64,000 nt of DNA from Collimonas fungivorans (GCF_001584145.1 NZ_CP013232.1:1426001-1490000), one strand, 5' to 3'; counted from the first letter of the stretch, positions 46,404 through 55,721 are shown. The notes: generated by a model not told the origin, from the letters alone. A program made the numbers and translations.

Positions 46404-46853
46404 TGTGATTCCTCTTGGTGGGGGATTGCAGGCCGCTCCAGTGGCTTGCCTGTTTGGCAGTACCTGGCGCCGGCAGCTGGACTGTCACCATTCTAGCCAA
46501 GTCTTCATAGTGCTGCTCTATCGCTTGTCGCTGCCTGTCAGCGGAAGAGCAGGGTTTGCAGGCTGGCGCATCAAAATGGTGTATTTATGTTAATTTTAAA
46601 CGAATTCCGGCAGCAGGGCTTTGTTTGCAATTTGCTACCGGTAACTTGCCTGCCGGCCGGCAATCCGCTGCAAATTGCATGATGCTTTGCGCTTTGATTG
46701 GTAGAATCACAGTCTGCCCCAATTATTGAGACTGACCAGCCACGTTATTAAGCAGGCCGCCAAGCGATCCTTGGCAGACCGGCTTAGTTGCCGACTGTAG
46801 TTACCAACCATAGTTATCAACCGTCGTTATCAACCGTCACTCCACACCATCCT
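46404..46853. other. Divergent lipoprotein / pepN intergenic region
   Basis: 450 bases without a convincing gene. Just before pepN are three 13-nt tandem units of the form GTTATCAACCGTC (46800-46812 diverged, 46813-46825, 46826-46838). GC-rich hairpin-prone sequence (GCCGGCCGGC) lies near 46652. Confidence 0.5.
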
Positions 46854-49565
46854 ATGCGCACAGATACCTCCGCCACGCCAACTACCGTTCTTCGTAAGGA
46901 TTACACCGTTCCCGCCTTCCTGGTCGACACCGTCGACATGGGCTTCGACCTTGATCCGGCAGCCACTCGTATCGCCACCCGCATCACAATGCGGCGCAAT
47001 CCGGCCAGCGGCAGCAAGGAAATCGTCCTGTTCGGCGAAGAGCTGGAACTGGTGCAACTGCGCCTCAACGGCAAACAATTGAAACCCGGCCAGTACCAGC
47101 TGGAGGCCGGCAAGCTGCGCATTGCCTCGGCGCCGGCCAAGGTGGTGCTGGAAATCGAAACGCTGACCAGCCCGGAAAAAAATACTTCGCTGATGGGTTT
47201 GTACGTATCCAACGGCAATTTCTTCACCCAGTGCGAAGCGGAAGGTTTCCGCAAGATCACCTATTTCCCCGACCGTCCCGACGTGATGGCCAAATACACC
47301 GTGATGCTGCGCGCCGACAAGAAGAAATATCCGGTGCTGCTGTCGAACGGCAACCTGATCGAAGAAGGCGACCTGGCGGATGGCCGCCACTACGCCAAGT
47401 GGGAAGACCCGTTCAAGAAACCGTCCTACCTGTTCGCGCTGGTGGCCGGCAATCTGGTCTGCCAGGAACAAAAATACACGCTGAAATCCGGCCGCGAAGT
47501 CTTGCTGCAGGTATGGGTCGAAGACGGTAACCTGGACAAGACCCAGCACGCCATGGATTCCCTGATCAACAGCATCCGCTGGGATGAGGAGCGCTTCGGC
47601 CTGGAGCTCGACCTGGACCGCTTCATGATCGTCGCCGTCGGCGATTTCAACATGGGTGCGATGGAAAACAAGGGCTTGAACATATTCAACACCAAGTATG
47701 TCCTGGCCAATCCGCGCATTGCTACCGATGTCGACTACGCCAATATCGAAGCCGTGGTCGGCCACGAATATTTCCATAACTGGACCGGTAACCGCGTCAC
47801 CTGCCGCGACTGGTTCCAGCTGTCCCTGAAAGAGGGGCTGACCGTATTCCGCGACCAGGAATTTTCGGCGGACATGGTCGGCACCGACAGCGGCCGCGCC
47901 GTCAAGCGCATCGACGACGTGCGCGTCTTGCGCCAGGCTCAGTTTCCCGAAGATGCTGGCCCGATGGCGCACTCGGTGCGGCCGGACTCCTATGTCGAAA
48001 TCAATAATTTCTATACCGTCACGATTTATGAAAAGGGCGCCGAAGTGGTGCGCATGTACCAGACCCTGTTCGGCCGCGACGGTTTCCGCAAAGGCATGGA
48101 CCTGTACTTCGAGCGGCACGACGGGCAAGCGGTCGAGTGCGACGATTTCCGCGCCGCGATGGTGGACGCCAACGGCCGCGACCTGAGCCAGTTCGAACGC
48201 TGGTACAGCCAGGCCGGCACGCCGCGGGTGCAAGTGCAGAGCAAGTACGACGCCGCCAAGAAAACCTATGAACTGACGCTGACGCAGACTTGTGCGCCGA
48301 CACCGGGCCAGGCCAAGAAGCTGCCATTCCATATCCCGGTTGCAGTCGGCCTGCTCGACAGCAAGGGCAAGGACATGCCGCTGCGTTTGCAGGCGGACGG
48401 CAAGGGCAAAGGCGGTGCCGAAACTACTCGGGTGCTGGAACTGACCAAAGCCGAACAGACCTTCCGTTTTGCCGATGTCGCCGAACAGCCGGTGCCGTCC
48501 ATCCTGCGCAATTTTTCAGCGCCGGTGGTGCTGGACGTCGAATACAACGACGCCGAGCTGGCTTTCCTGCTGGCGCATGACAGCGATCCGTTCAATCGCT
48601 GGGAAGCCGGCCAGCGCCTCGCTACGCGCAGCTTGCTGGTGCTGACCACGGCAGTCCAGGATGCGTCGCAAGCGGGCCATGTGGTGGCGCTGCAAGACGT
48701 CCTCAACAACGCCGCCTCCAACAGCGGCGCCCTGGGCGAGGCATTCGGCCTGATACTCAACGATGCAGCGCTCGACGCCGCCTTCCGCGAGCTGGCCTTG
48801 ACGCTGCCGTCGGAAACGCTGTTGGCGGAGCAGACCGAGGTGATCGACCCGCAAGCAATCCACACATCGCGTCAGTACCTGCGCGGCAAACTGGGGCAGG
48901 CGCTCAAGGACGATCTGCTGGCGGCCTACCACGCCAACCAGACGCCGGGCCTGTATAGCCCGGATGCGGAAGCGTCCGGCAAACGCGCGTTGAAGAACGT
49001 CGCCTTGTCGTACCTGATCCAGGCCGACGACGAAGCTGCGCACGCACTGGCCCAGCAACAATACGACAACGCCAACAACATGACCGACCGCCTGGCCGCG
49101 CTGGTTGCGCTGACCAACAGCAGTGCGCCGGGCAAGGCTGCCGCCCTGGAAAAATTCTACGAGGATTTCGCGCAGGAAGCACTGGTCATCGACAAATGGT
49201 TCGCCTTGCAAGCCACTGCCTACACTGCCGATGTCGCGGCGATCCGCGCCTTGTCGGAACATCCTGCTTTCACGCTGAAAAATCCGAACCGTGCACGCAG
49301 TCTGATTTTCAGTTTCTGCAGCGGCAATCCGGTGAATTTCCACGCGGTCGACGGCAGCGGCTACGAGTTCTGGGCCGACCAGGTGATCGCGCTCAACGCT
49401 GTCAATCCGCAAGTGGCGGCGCGCCTGGCTCGCAGCCTGGACCGCTGGCGCAAATATGCGCCGGCGCTGCAGGAAAAAATGCGCGCGGCCTTGCAGCGTG
49501 TCGCGGCGGCGCCTAACTTATCGAAGGACGTACTGGAAGTCATCGGCAAGGCACTCGCCAATTGA
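46854..49565 (+). CDS. pepN: Aminopeptidase N (M1 family)
   Basis: 903 residues from the ATG at 46854. The substrate-binding motif is GAMENKGLNIF and the zinc site is VVGHEYFHNWTGNRVTC (HExxH, with the downstream glutamate in LKEGLTVFRDQEF). The C-terminal ~400 residues are the helical bowl domain of bacterial PepN (DUF3458). It is a cytoplasmic enzyme that removes N-terminal residues in the last steps of protein breakdown. fbp follows 87 bases downstream. Confidence 0.97.
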   Translation: MRTDTSATPTTVLRKDYTVPAFLVDTVDMGFDLDPAATRIATRITMRRNPASGSKEIVLFGEELELVQLRLNGKQLKPGQYQLEAGKLRIASAPAKVVLEIETLTSPEKNTSLMGLYVSNGNFFTQCEAEGFRKITYFPDRPDVMAKYTVMLRADKKKYPVLLSNGNLIEEGDLADGRHYAKWEDPFKKPSYLFALVAGNLVCQEQKYTLKSGREVLLQVWVEDGNLDKTQHAMDSLINSIRWDEERFGLELDLDRFMIVAVGDFNMGAMENKGLNIFNTKYVLANPRIATDVDYANIEAVVGHEYFHNWTGNRVTCRDWFQLSLKEGLTVFRDQEFSADMVGTDSGRAVKRIDDVRVLRQAQFPEDAGPMAHSVRPDSYVEINNFYTVTIYEKGAEVVRMYQTLFGRDGFRKGMDLYFERHDGQAVECDDFRAAMVDANGRDLSQFERWYSQAGTPRVQVQSKYDAAKKTYELTLTQTCAPTPGQAKKLPFHIPVAVGLLDSKGKDMPLRLQADGKGKGGAETTRVLELTKAEQTFRFADVAEQPVPSILRNFSAPVVLDVEYNDAELAFLLAHDSDPFNRWEAGQRLATRSLLVLTTAVQDASQAGHVVALQDVLNNAASNSGALGEAFGLILNDAALDAAFRELALTLPSETLLAEQTEVIDPQAIHTSRQYLRGKLGQALKDDLLAAYHANQTPGLYSPDAEASGKRALKNVALSYLIQADDEAAHALAQQQYDNANNMTDRLAALVALTNSSAPGKAAALEKFYEDFAQEALVIDKWFALQATAYTADVAAIRALSEHPAFTLKNPNRARSLIFSFCSGNPVNFHAVDGSGYEFWADQVIALNAVNPQVAARLARSLDRWRKYAPALQEKMRAALQRVAAAPNLSKDVLEVIGKALAN

Positions 49566-49652
49566 TTTTTGCAATTTCACTACCGATGGCGGGTTTGTTC
49601 CCGCGATCGGCAGCGAATAAGCTGTGAAGCGCCACAACCAAGAAAGAGCAAT

Positions 49653-50654
49653 ATGAAACGTATTAGTCTTACCCAGCATCTGATCGAACAACAACGTTTG
49701 CACAACAGCATTCCGGCCGAGCTGCGGCTGCTGATCGAAGTGGTCGGGCGCGCCTGCAAAACCATCAGCCACGCGGTCGGCAAGGGTGCGCTGGGCGAAG
49801 TGCTGGGCAGCGCCGACAGCGAGAACGTGCAAGGCGAAGTGCAGAAAAAGCTGGACATCATCTCCAATGAAATCCTGCTGGAAGCCAATGAATGGGGCGG
49901 CCACCTGGCGGCCATGGCTTCGGAAGAAATGGAATCGATACACCCGATCCCGAACCGCTATCCGCAAGGCGAATACATGCTGCTGTTCGATCCGCTCGAC
50001 GGCTCCAGCAACATTGACGTGAATGTTTCCATCGGCACCATTTTCTCGGTGTTGAAGGCGCCGGACGGCATGAAATCGCCGACCGAGCAGGACTTCATGC
50101 AGTCAGGCCGCAAGCAGGTCGCTGCCGGCTACGCCGTCTACGGCCCGCAAACCATGCTGGTGCTGACTACCGGCAATGGCGTGCACTGCTTTACCCTGGA
50201 CCGTGAAATGGGTTCATGGGTCCTGACCCAGCGCGACATGCAGATCCCGGCCGAGACCAAGGAATTTGCGATCAACTCGTCCAACGCCCGCCACTGGCAC
50301 CCGCCGGTCACGCGTTATGTCAACGAGATGCTGGCAGGCAGCAGCGGCCCGCGTCAAAAAGATTTCAACATGCGCTGGATCGCATCGATGGTGGCGGACG
50401 TCCACCGCATCCTGAACCGCGGCGGCATCTTCATGTACCCGGCCGATGCGCGCGAACCGGACAAGCCAGGCAAGCTGCGCCTGATGTACGAAGCCAACCC
50501 GATGGCTTTCATCGTCGAGCAGGCCGGCGGCGCCGCTACCGACGGCAAGCAGGCGATCATGGATATCCAGCCGGAGAAACTGCACCAGCGGGTGCCGGTG
50601 TTCCTCGGCTCGAAGAGCGAAGTCGAACTGGTGACCCGTTACCATCAGGAATAA
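49653..50654 (+). CDS. fbp: Fructose-1,6-bisphosphatase class I
   Basis: 334 residues from the ATG at 49653; the frame is open upstream but not conserved. The metal-binding [19 protein letters not shown] and the end [19 protein letters not shown]…[11 protein letters not shown] match class I enzymes. It is the irreversible step of gluconeogenesis. An inverted repeat (CCGTGAAGC…GCTTCACGG, 50668-50707) follows the stop but lacks a T tract. Confidence 0.97.
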   Translation: MKRISLTQHLIEQQRLHNSIPAELRLLIEVVGRACKTISHAVGKGALGEVLGSADSENVQGEVQKKLDIISNEILLEANEWGGHLAAMASEEMESIHPIPNRYPQGEYMLLFDPLDGSSNIDVNVSIGTIFSVLKAPDGMKSPTEQDFMQSGRKQVAAGYAVYGPQTMLVLTTGNGVHCFTLDREMGSWVLTQRDMQIPAETKEFAINSSNARHWHPPVTRYVNEMLAGSSGPRQKDFNMRWIASMVADVHRILNRGGIFMYPADAREPDKPGKLRLMYEANPMAFIVEQAGGAATDGKQAIMDIQPEKLHQRVPVFLGSKSEVELVTRYHQE

Positions 50655-50787
50655 GCTGGAACCCGCTCCGTGAAGCCCGGCCAGGCACAACGCGAGGCGC
50701 TTCACGGGGCGTCATGACGGCAAAACGCCAGACCTAGTAGAATCGCACACTGCGGCAAAATTTATCCATAAAGACAAGAGGAACAGA

Positions 50788-51072
50788 TTGAAAACAGCAC
50801 TAATCGGAGATAAAGACGTCCCCGAGTTCGATCACGACATCATGACCAATCTGCTGATCACGTCGACAGAACTGAACGTCGTCAGGCAAGAGCAGATATT
50901 GCTCGGTATCCGCAATGCGAAACAGGAAATTTACCGTGTCATCGGCGCCTCCAGCAGCAAGCAATTCAACAATGCGGCGGAAGAGCTGGAAGACCTGGGT
51001 TTGAGCAATGAACTGGAAGAAGCCGATCGCGCCAAGAATGGCTACGATGCGATTTTCGGTTTGAGCGAGTAA
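50788..51072 (+). CDS. Unrecognised 94-residue protein, TTG start
   Basis: The frame starts at TTG 50788 with GAGGA five bases before it. The protein is soluble, helical in appearance and acidic (pattern TSTELNVVRQEQILLGIRNA, KQFNNAAEELEDLGLSNELE). I recognise no family. It is flanked by the fbp hairpin and by a strong hairpin (51108-51130), so it looks like an independent unit. Confidence 0.6.
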   Translation: MKTALIGDKDVPEFDHDIMTNLLITSTELNVVRQEQILLGIRNAKQEIYRVIGASSSKQFNNAAEELEDLGLSNELEEADRAKNGYDAIFGLSE

Positions 51073-51107
51073 TTCCGGCCTGCAAGTACGGACGGCTACG
51101 ATTGCTA

Positions 51108-51130
51108 CTGCCAGCTCGGTGAGCTGGCAG
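51108..51130 (+). terminator. Hairpin after the 94-residue gene
   Basis: A perfect 10-bp stem with a 3-nt loop, 36 bases after the stop at 51072. It lacks a strong T tract, so it may act as a 3' stabilising hairpin instead. Confidence 0.45.
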
Positions 51131-51322
51131 GGCTGGACAGACAAGATGTCTGCCGGCCTTTGTTTTTCCTCTTTTTCTCCTTTGTCTTCCGGCATGGCGG
51201 GACCTGGCGGCTTTTCCCCGGCCAGCTTTTTCCTTCAATTTCCGCCTTTTGCTGATTGCTCCTATGCCGTGCTTTCGCTTAGGATCGCGATAACCCACGC
51301 CTAAGTACTGCATTTTTGACTT

Positions 51323-51350
51323 CATTATATTTCCATATAGAAATATAATG
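51323..51350. promoter_or_regulatory. AT-rich 11-bp perfect dyad, candidate operator
   Basis: CATTATATTTC (51323-51333) and GAAATATAATG (51340-51350) are perfect inverted repeats around CATATA. It overlaps a TATAAT and lies 30 bases before the DUF2726 start at 51381. No regulator gene is adjacent. Confidence 0.4.
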
Positions 51351-51380
51351 GCCGCTGCACTCAACTAGAGGAACTGAATA

Positions 51381-51938
51381 ATGAAAGCAATCATTGCACT
51401 TACGGTGCTAACGCTCATTATCATGGCTGTGATTGCTGTGGTTACCCGGGAGAAGCAGGCGAAGCTGCAGAAGCGCCGCGAATACATCAAGAAAAAACCG
51501 ATGTCGAACAACGAACAGATCATGTACTGGCGGCTGGTCGGCGCATTGCCGGACCACATGGTGCTGGCGCAAGTCGGGCTGAGCCGTTGCCTGGGCACCA
51601 AGGATAGTACCGGCCTCGACAGCCTGACGGCAAAGAACCTGGATTTCGTGATCTGCGATAAAGCCAGCGATGTGGTCGCGGTGATCGAGATAGACAACCG
51701 GAATCACAACAGCAAGACCGTCAGCAAAGACGACGAAAGAAAATACAAGGCGTTGAAAAAAGCCGGCATCGATATCATCCGGTGGCGCGCAAATTCACTG
51801 CCGAGCGAAGCTGACATCAGGGAGCGGTTCACGCTGCTGGACCCGAGCAAAAAATTGCGGATAGTCAAAAACAAGACCCATCAAACCAGCATATTCGGGA
51901 TCGGCATAGGCAAATACCGCAACACCGGCGCCGGCTGA
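51381..51938 (+). CDS. Membrane-anchored DUF2726 protein (restriction-endonuclease-like fold)
   Basis: 185 residues. An N-terminal membrane segment (IIALTVLTLIIMAVIAVV, 3-20) is followed by basic residues and the DUF2726 domain (about 41-155): MSNNEQIMYWRLV, VLAQVGLSRCLGTK, LDFVICDK, VAVIEIDNRNHN and RKYKALKKAGIDIIRW. The D…ExD pattern resembles PD-(D/E)XK nucleases. The biological role is unknown. Confidence 0.88.
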   Translation: MKAIIALTVLTLIIMAVIAVVTREKQAKLQKRREYIKKKPMSNNEQIMYWRLVGALPDHMVLAQVGLSRCLGTKDSTGLDSLTAKNLDFVICDKASDVVAVIEIDNRNHNSKTVSKDDERKYKALKKAGIDIIRWRANSLPSEADIRERFTLLDPSKKLRIVKNKTHQTSIFGIGIGKYRNTGAG

Positions 51939-51967
51939 GCCGGGCAGGCTGCTTAGGTGCCGCTGCC

Positions 51968-53371
51968 TCAAGTCGTAATTACGCAGTTGCGGCCCTGGTC
52001 CTTGGCGCGATAGAGGCGTTCATCCGCGGCGCGGAAAATCGTGTCGATGGTGTTGCCGTCGCGGCCGAACTGCGATACGCCAATGCTGACCGTGAGTATC
52101 ACCTTGGACATGACGATGTTGTCGAACACGGCATTTTCCGTGGCGGACCTGATGCGTTCGCCGATGGCTACCGCAACCTCCAGCGTGGCTTGCGGCAGCA
52201 ACACCATGAATTCTTCGCCGCCCATGCGCGCCACGCTGTCATAGGGGCGGATCTCTTCCAGGCATTTCTGTACGAAACCCTGCAATACCTCGTCGCCTAC
52301 CTGGTGGCCGTAGTGATCGTTGATGGCCTTGAAATTATCCAGGTCGAGGGCGAGCAGGGAAAACGACAGGTTATCGCGCCTGGACCTGGCGATTTCGGCA
52401 TCTACCCGTTCGATGAAATGGCGGCGGTTGGAGGCGCCGGTCAAAGGGTCGGTCGAAGCCAGGTGCTCGAGCATGCGGTTGCTGTGCTGCAGTTCTTGCA
52501 GCGCGCTTTCGGTCCGGACCATCGCCATCGCCAGCCGATTCACCATTTCTTCCTGGTTGTAGATGCTGGAGAATGAACGGGTGGTATGGAATGCCTGGAT
52601 GATGCCGTAGCTGAGGAAGAAGAATCCGCCGGCGAAGATGGCGTGGGCCAGCCACCACATATGGTTCCACGGGCGGCCGAGAATGAACGCCAGCGACGAC
52701 AGGCCGAACAAGGCGATCGAAATGCCGAAGATCGTCATCAGTGGCGAGCGGATGCGTCCGGCCAGCATGAGGATGATGTTGACGGCGGAGAAAAACAGGG
52801 CGCCGCCTTCCATTGTCAGACGCACCGCGGGACTGCCCGCAATCGCCGAATAGGCGATAAACGCCACCGCGATATCGATCAGCAAAAACATCGCGATCCA
52901 AATCCGCCATGGACGCGGATTGGTACGCTGTTCGGGAGCGTCGGGTTCCTGATTGAAAGATAACAAGCCGATCAGCAGCAGGATCGCCATCGCCAGGCGC
53001 GATGCCGGACCGTACAGCAGGAACAGCCAGATATTGTGGTGCGCCATGCCGGTGAAAACGCCGTGCAGGGCGTAGATCAGGGTAAATCCTAAAAACCCCA
53101 AGGTCAGCCAGCGCAGCAGCGGCTCTCCCGACGACAGGTAGCAACGCCAGCTGACATAGGTGACAAATACGCCTTCCAGAGTCGCGGCGGCAATCGCGAT
53201 TTCGTGGAACAGGTGGTCTTCGAATTTGAGTCCAGGGTCCTGGAAGAAATACAGGTAGGCGATCAGGATAGCCGGCGACAGTGCAAAGCCGGCAATTAAC
53301 AGGCGCGCATAGATTTTCGTCACCCGGCGGATTGCTTCCGGCTGCCCGCCGATTTTTACGCTCATGTCCAT
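51968..53371 (-). CDS. Membrane diguanylate cyclase (GGDEF family)
   Basis: 467 residues from the ATG at 53371, chosen because AAGGA lies five bases upstream; the frame is open to 53416. The N-terminal ~270 residues have about seven or eight membrane segments forming an unassigned sensory domain. A short coiled coil follows (TESALQELQHSNRMLEHLA), then a GGDEF domain with DPLTGASNRRHF, LDLDNFKAINDHYGH and the active-site ARMGGEEF. It should make cyclic di-GMP. There is no obvious RxxD inhibitory site upstream of GGEEF. Confidence 0.93.
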   Translation of the reverse strand: MDMSVKIGGQPEAIRRVTKIYARLLIAGFALSPAILIAYLYFFQDPGLKFEDHLFHEIAIAAATLEGVFVTYVSWRCYLSSGEPLLRWLTLGFLGFTLIYALHGVFTGMAHHNIWLFLLYGPASRLAMAILLLIGLLSFNQEPDAPEQRTNPRPWRIWIAMFLLIDIAVAFIAYSAIAGSPAVRLTMEGGALFFSAVNIILMLAGRIRSPLMTIFGISIALFGLSSLAFILGRPWNHMWWLAHAIFAGGFFFLSYGIIQAFHTTRSFSSIYNQEEMVNRLAMAMVRTESALQELQHSNRMLEHLASTDPLTGASNRRHFIERVDAEIARSRRDNLSFSLLALDLDNFKAINDHYGHQVGDEVLQGFVQKCLEEIRPYDSVARMGGEEFMVLLPQATLEVAVAIGERIRSATENAVFDNIVMSKVILTVSIGVSQFGRDGNTIDTIFRAADERLYRAKDQGRNCVITT

Positions 53372-53458
53372 ATGCATCCTTACCGAGATGATGGTCCCAT
53401 CATTAAACGGCGGCACGTCTGTTCACAAAACACCAATCGAGAGCAGCTTGCTGAAAGC

Positions 53459-53496
53459 AAGGTAACTAGTGGACTGCAACAACCACTGGTAACCTT
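53459..53496. repeat. Imperfect hairpin with a MITE-end-like sequence
   Basis: The left arm AAGGTAACTAGTGG and the right arm CCACTGGTAACCTT pair with two mismatches in 14. The inside, AGTGGACTGCAACAACCA (53468-53485), matches 16 of 18 bases of the terminal repeat of the palindromic element at 56624. Confidence 0.5.
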
Positions 53497-53617
53497 ATAT
53501 CACGTAGGCCCTTGCGATGAAAGTGCTTGTTGGATTGATATTTAAAGCGCCAATCAAAGCAGCTGCCTGCCGCCCGGCTACCTATATCATGGTGGAAATT
53601 CAAAACGGAGCGCTGCC

Positions 53618-53992
53618 ATGGTTGAACAGTCTGATAACGGTGAATTTGCCAGCTTGCGCGAAGAGGTTCGCCAGTTCGTCGCCGAGCGCGACTGGGATCA
53701 ATTCCATACCCCGAAAAACCTGTCGGCTGCGCTGTGCGTCGAAGCGGCGGAGCTGCTTGAACATTTCCAGTGGCTGCCAACCGGCGGCGGCGACGAACTC
53801 GCCCCGGGAAAATTGCAACAGGTGCGGCATGAAATGGCCGATGTCCTGGTCTACCTGGTTCGGCTGGCCGATAAGCTCGATGTCGACCTGCGCGCTGCCG
53901 TGTCGGAAAAAATGGTTCTCAACCGGCTTAAATATCCTGCTGATAAAGTGCGCGGGGATGCGCGCAAGTATTCGGAATACAAGGATGCCTAG
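53618..53992 (+). CDS. MazG-like nucleotide pyrophosphohydrolase
   Basis: 124 residues, a complete single-domain protein of the MazG/dCTPase type. The metal-binding motifs are CVEAAELLEHFQW (ExxE) and HEMADVLVYLVRLAD (ExxD). It begins with a helix, FVAERDWDQFHTPKNLSAAL, typical of the RS21-C6-like group. It likely hydrolyses (d)NTPs for housecleaning. Its stop overlaps the 3' end of the MerR gene by four bases. Confidence 0.9.
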   Translation: MVEQSDNGEFASLREEVRQFVAERDWDQFHTPKNLSAALCVEAAELLEHFQWLPTGGGDELAPGKLQQVRHEMADVLVYLVRLADKLDVDLRAAVSEKMVLNRLKYPADKVRGDARKYSEYKDA

Positions 53993-54393
53993 TGCCGCTT
54001 GACCAGCTTGCCGTTAACCAGGCTGGCGGTGTTCAGGCATTCTCCTTCTGCCCAGGTTTCTTGCAACGTGCTGCGCAGACTGCCCAGATGCTGGTGCTGC
54101 TCACGCAAGGTGTCCATCAGCTGCTCGATTTCCTTTAACCGGCCATCCAGCTTGCTTAGCAGATCGTCCTTGGACAGTTCCTCATTGCTGGCGAATACGC
54201 TGCGGATAACATCTAGCGAAAATCCCAGGCTTTGCGCCATCTGGATCCGGCGCAAGCGTTCGATGGCGGCGTCGGCATAGTCGCGGTAGCCGTTGGCGCC
54301 GCGCTCAGGTTTAGGCAGCAGGCCGCTTTGCTCGTAATAGCGAATGGCCGAGGCCGCCATGCCGGTTTTGTCCGCCAGTTCACCGATTTTCAT
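53989..54393 (-). CDS. MerR-family transcriptional regulator
   Basis: 134 residues. The N-terminal winged helix is canonical: MKIGELADKTGMAASAIRYYEQSGLLPKPER split over residues 1-31, then GYRDYADAAIERLRRIQMAQSLGFSLDVIR. A dimerisation coiled coil follows (LLSKLDGRLKEIEQLMDTLREQ). The C-terminus has a single Cys (EGECLNTASL), so metal sensing is not clear. It is divergent from the ene-reductase gene at 54461, with a MerR-type promoter between them. Confidence 0.92.
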   Translation of the reverse strand: MKIGELADKTGMAASAIRYYEQSGLLPKPERGANGYRDYADAAIERLRRIQMAQSLGFSLDVIRSVFASNEELSKDDLLSKLDGRLKEIEQLMDTLREQHQHLGSLRSTLQETWAEGECLNTASLVNGKLVKRH

Positions 54394-54398
54394 ATCGC

Positions 54399-54429
54399 TT
54401 GACCTTCAAGTTGACTTCAAGCTTAGCAT
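54399..54429 (+). promoter_or_regulatory. MerR-type promoter with 19-bp spacer and dyad operator
   Basis: The -35 TTGACC (54399-54404) and -10 TAGCAT (54424-54429) are 19 bases apart, the spacing that MerR activators untwist. The spacer region holds the dyad ACCTTCAAG-TTGA-CTTCAAGCT (54402-54423), matching at 7 of 9 positions per arm. It drives the ene-reductase at 54461 and lies just upstream of the MerR start. Confidence 0.7.
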
Positions 54430-54460
54430 ACAGTATTCCTACTTTCCCAGTGTGCCCGTC

Positions 54461-55696
54461 ATGACTTCAACCATGTTTTCATCTTTGCAACTGCCGAATG
54501 GCAGCACCTTGCCCAACCGCCTCGCCAAAGCCGCCATGGAAGAAAACATGGCCGACAGCGGCCAGTTGCCTGGCGCCGCCATCCACCGGCTTTACCGTGC
54601 CTGGGCCGAAGGCGGCGCCGGTCTCATCATCACCGGCAATGTGATGATCGACGGCCGGGCGCTGACCGGGCCGGGCGGCATCGTGCTGGAAGCCGATACT
54701 CCCTTGCAGCCTTTCAAACAGTGGGCGGAAGCGGCGAAGCGCAAGGGCGCGCAAGTCTGGATGCAGCTCAACCATCCGGGACGCCAGGTGATGGCCGCCA
54801 TGGGCGGCATGGCGTGGGCGCCGTCGGCGCTGGCGCTGGAGATGGGCAAGCACAGCAAGCTGTTTGTGCAACCTAAAGCGATGAGCGATGCGGAGATCCA
54901 GGAAATCATCAAGCGCTTTGCCGCCAGCGCCGCCGCCGCCGAACGGGCCGGGTTCAATGGAGTCGAAATCCATGCCGCGCACGGCTACCTGATCTCTCAA
55001 TTCCTGTCGCCCTTGAGCAATCAGCGCCAGGACGAGTGGGGCGGCAACCTGGCAAACCGGGCGCGCTTGCTGCTCGATGTGGTGCGCACTGTGCGGGCGA
55101 CGGTCGCGCCCGGATTCTGTGTGGCGGTAAAGCTCAATTCCGCCGATTTCCAGCGCGGCGGTTTTAGCGAGGACGACGCCCGGCAAGTCATCCTCTGGCT
55201 TAACGATTTGCAGGTGGATCTGGTTGAGCTGTCCGGCGGCAGCTATGAAAGCCCGGCGATGCAAGGACGCACCGCGGACGGCCGTACCTTGGCGCGTGAA
55301 GCCTATTTCCTGGAGTTTGCCAAAGAACTGGCCGCCGTTGCCCACATGCCCGTGATGACTACCGGCGGCATCGGCCGCAAGGCGGTGGCGGAGCAGGTGC
55401 TGGCCAGCGGCGTGGCGGTGGTTGGCATGGCGACGGCGCTGGCGATCGTCCCCGATTTGCCGGCGCAATGGCTGGCTGGCGGCGACCAGACTGCCCGCAG
55501 TCCGCAAGTCGACTGGAAGGATCAGGTCATGGCTGCAGTGGCCCGCATGGCGCTGGTCAAGCGGCGCTTGCGCCTGCTAGGCGCCAGTCGCTCCGCGGCG
55601 AGCAATCATTCGGCGCTATTCAGTCTGATCATCGACCAGTTCCGCACGCGCCGGCTGACGCGGCGTTACCGGCGCTGGTCGCAGGCCCGGGCCTGA
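54461..55696 (+). CDS. NADH:flavin oxidoreductase, Old Yellow Enzyme family
   Basis: 411 residues from the ATG at 54461. The TIM-barrel start LPNGSTLPNRLAKAAMEENMAD, then WMQLNHPGRQVMAA, FNGVEIHAAHGYLISQFLSPLSNQRQDEWGG and TTGGIGRKAVAEQVL are typical of the OYE/2,4-dienoyl-CoA reductase group. It lacks the C-terminal FeS and FAD domains of full dienoyl-CoA reductases. It probably reduces activated alkenes with NAD(P)H, and control by the divergent MerR protein suggests that it answers to a reactive electrophile. Confidence 0.9.
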   Translation: MTSTMFSSLQLPNGSTLPNRLAKAAMEENMADSGQLPGAAIHRLYRAWAEGGAGLIITGNVMIDGRALTGPGGIVLEADTPLQPFKQWAEAAKRKGAQVWMQLNHPGRQVMAAMGGMAWAPSALALEMGKHSKLFVQPKAMSDAEIQEIIKRFAASAAAAERAGFNGVEIHAAHGYLISQFLSPLSNQRQDEWGGNLANRARLLLDVVRTVRATVAPGFCVAVKLNSADFQRGGFSEDDARQVILWLNDLQVDLVELSGGSYESPAMQGRTADGRTLAREAYFLEFAKELAAVAHMPVMTTGGIGRKAVAEQVLASGVAVVGMATALAIVPDLPAQWLAGGDQTARSPQVDWKDQVMAAVARMALVKRRLRLLGASRSAASNHSALFSLIIDQFRTRRLTRRYRRWSQARA

Positions 55697-55721
55697 GTTT
55701 GAAACTGCGTGAAACCGCGCG

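Larger units (their letters stand above)
51073..51380. other. Intergenic region upstream of the DUF2726 gene
   Basis: About 308 bases without a gene. It contains a perfect hairpin at 51108-51130 (CTGCCAGCTC-GGT-GAGCTGGCAG), probably a terminator, and an AT-rich dyad at 51323-51350 close to the next start. Confidence 0.5.

Noticed and set aside
50668..50707. CCGTGAAGC…GCTTCACGG inverted repeat after fbp as a terminator
   Set aside because: The loop is long (about 22 nt) and there is no T tract; mentioned only under fbp.
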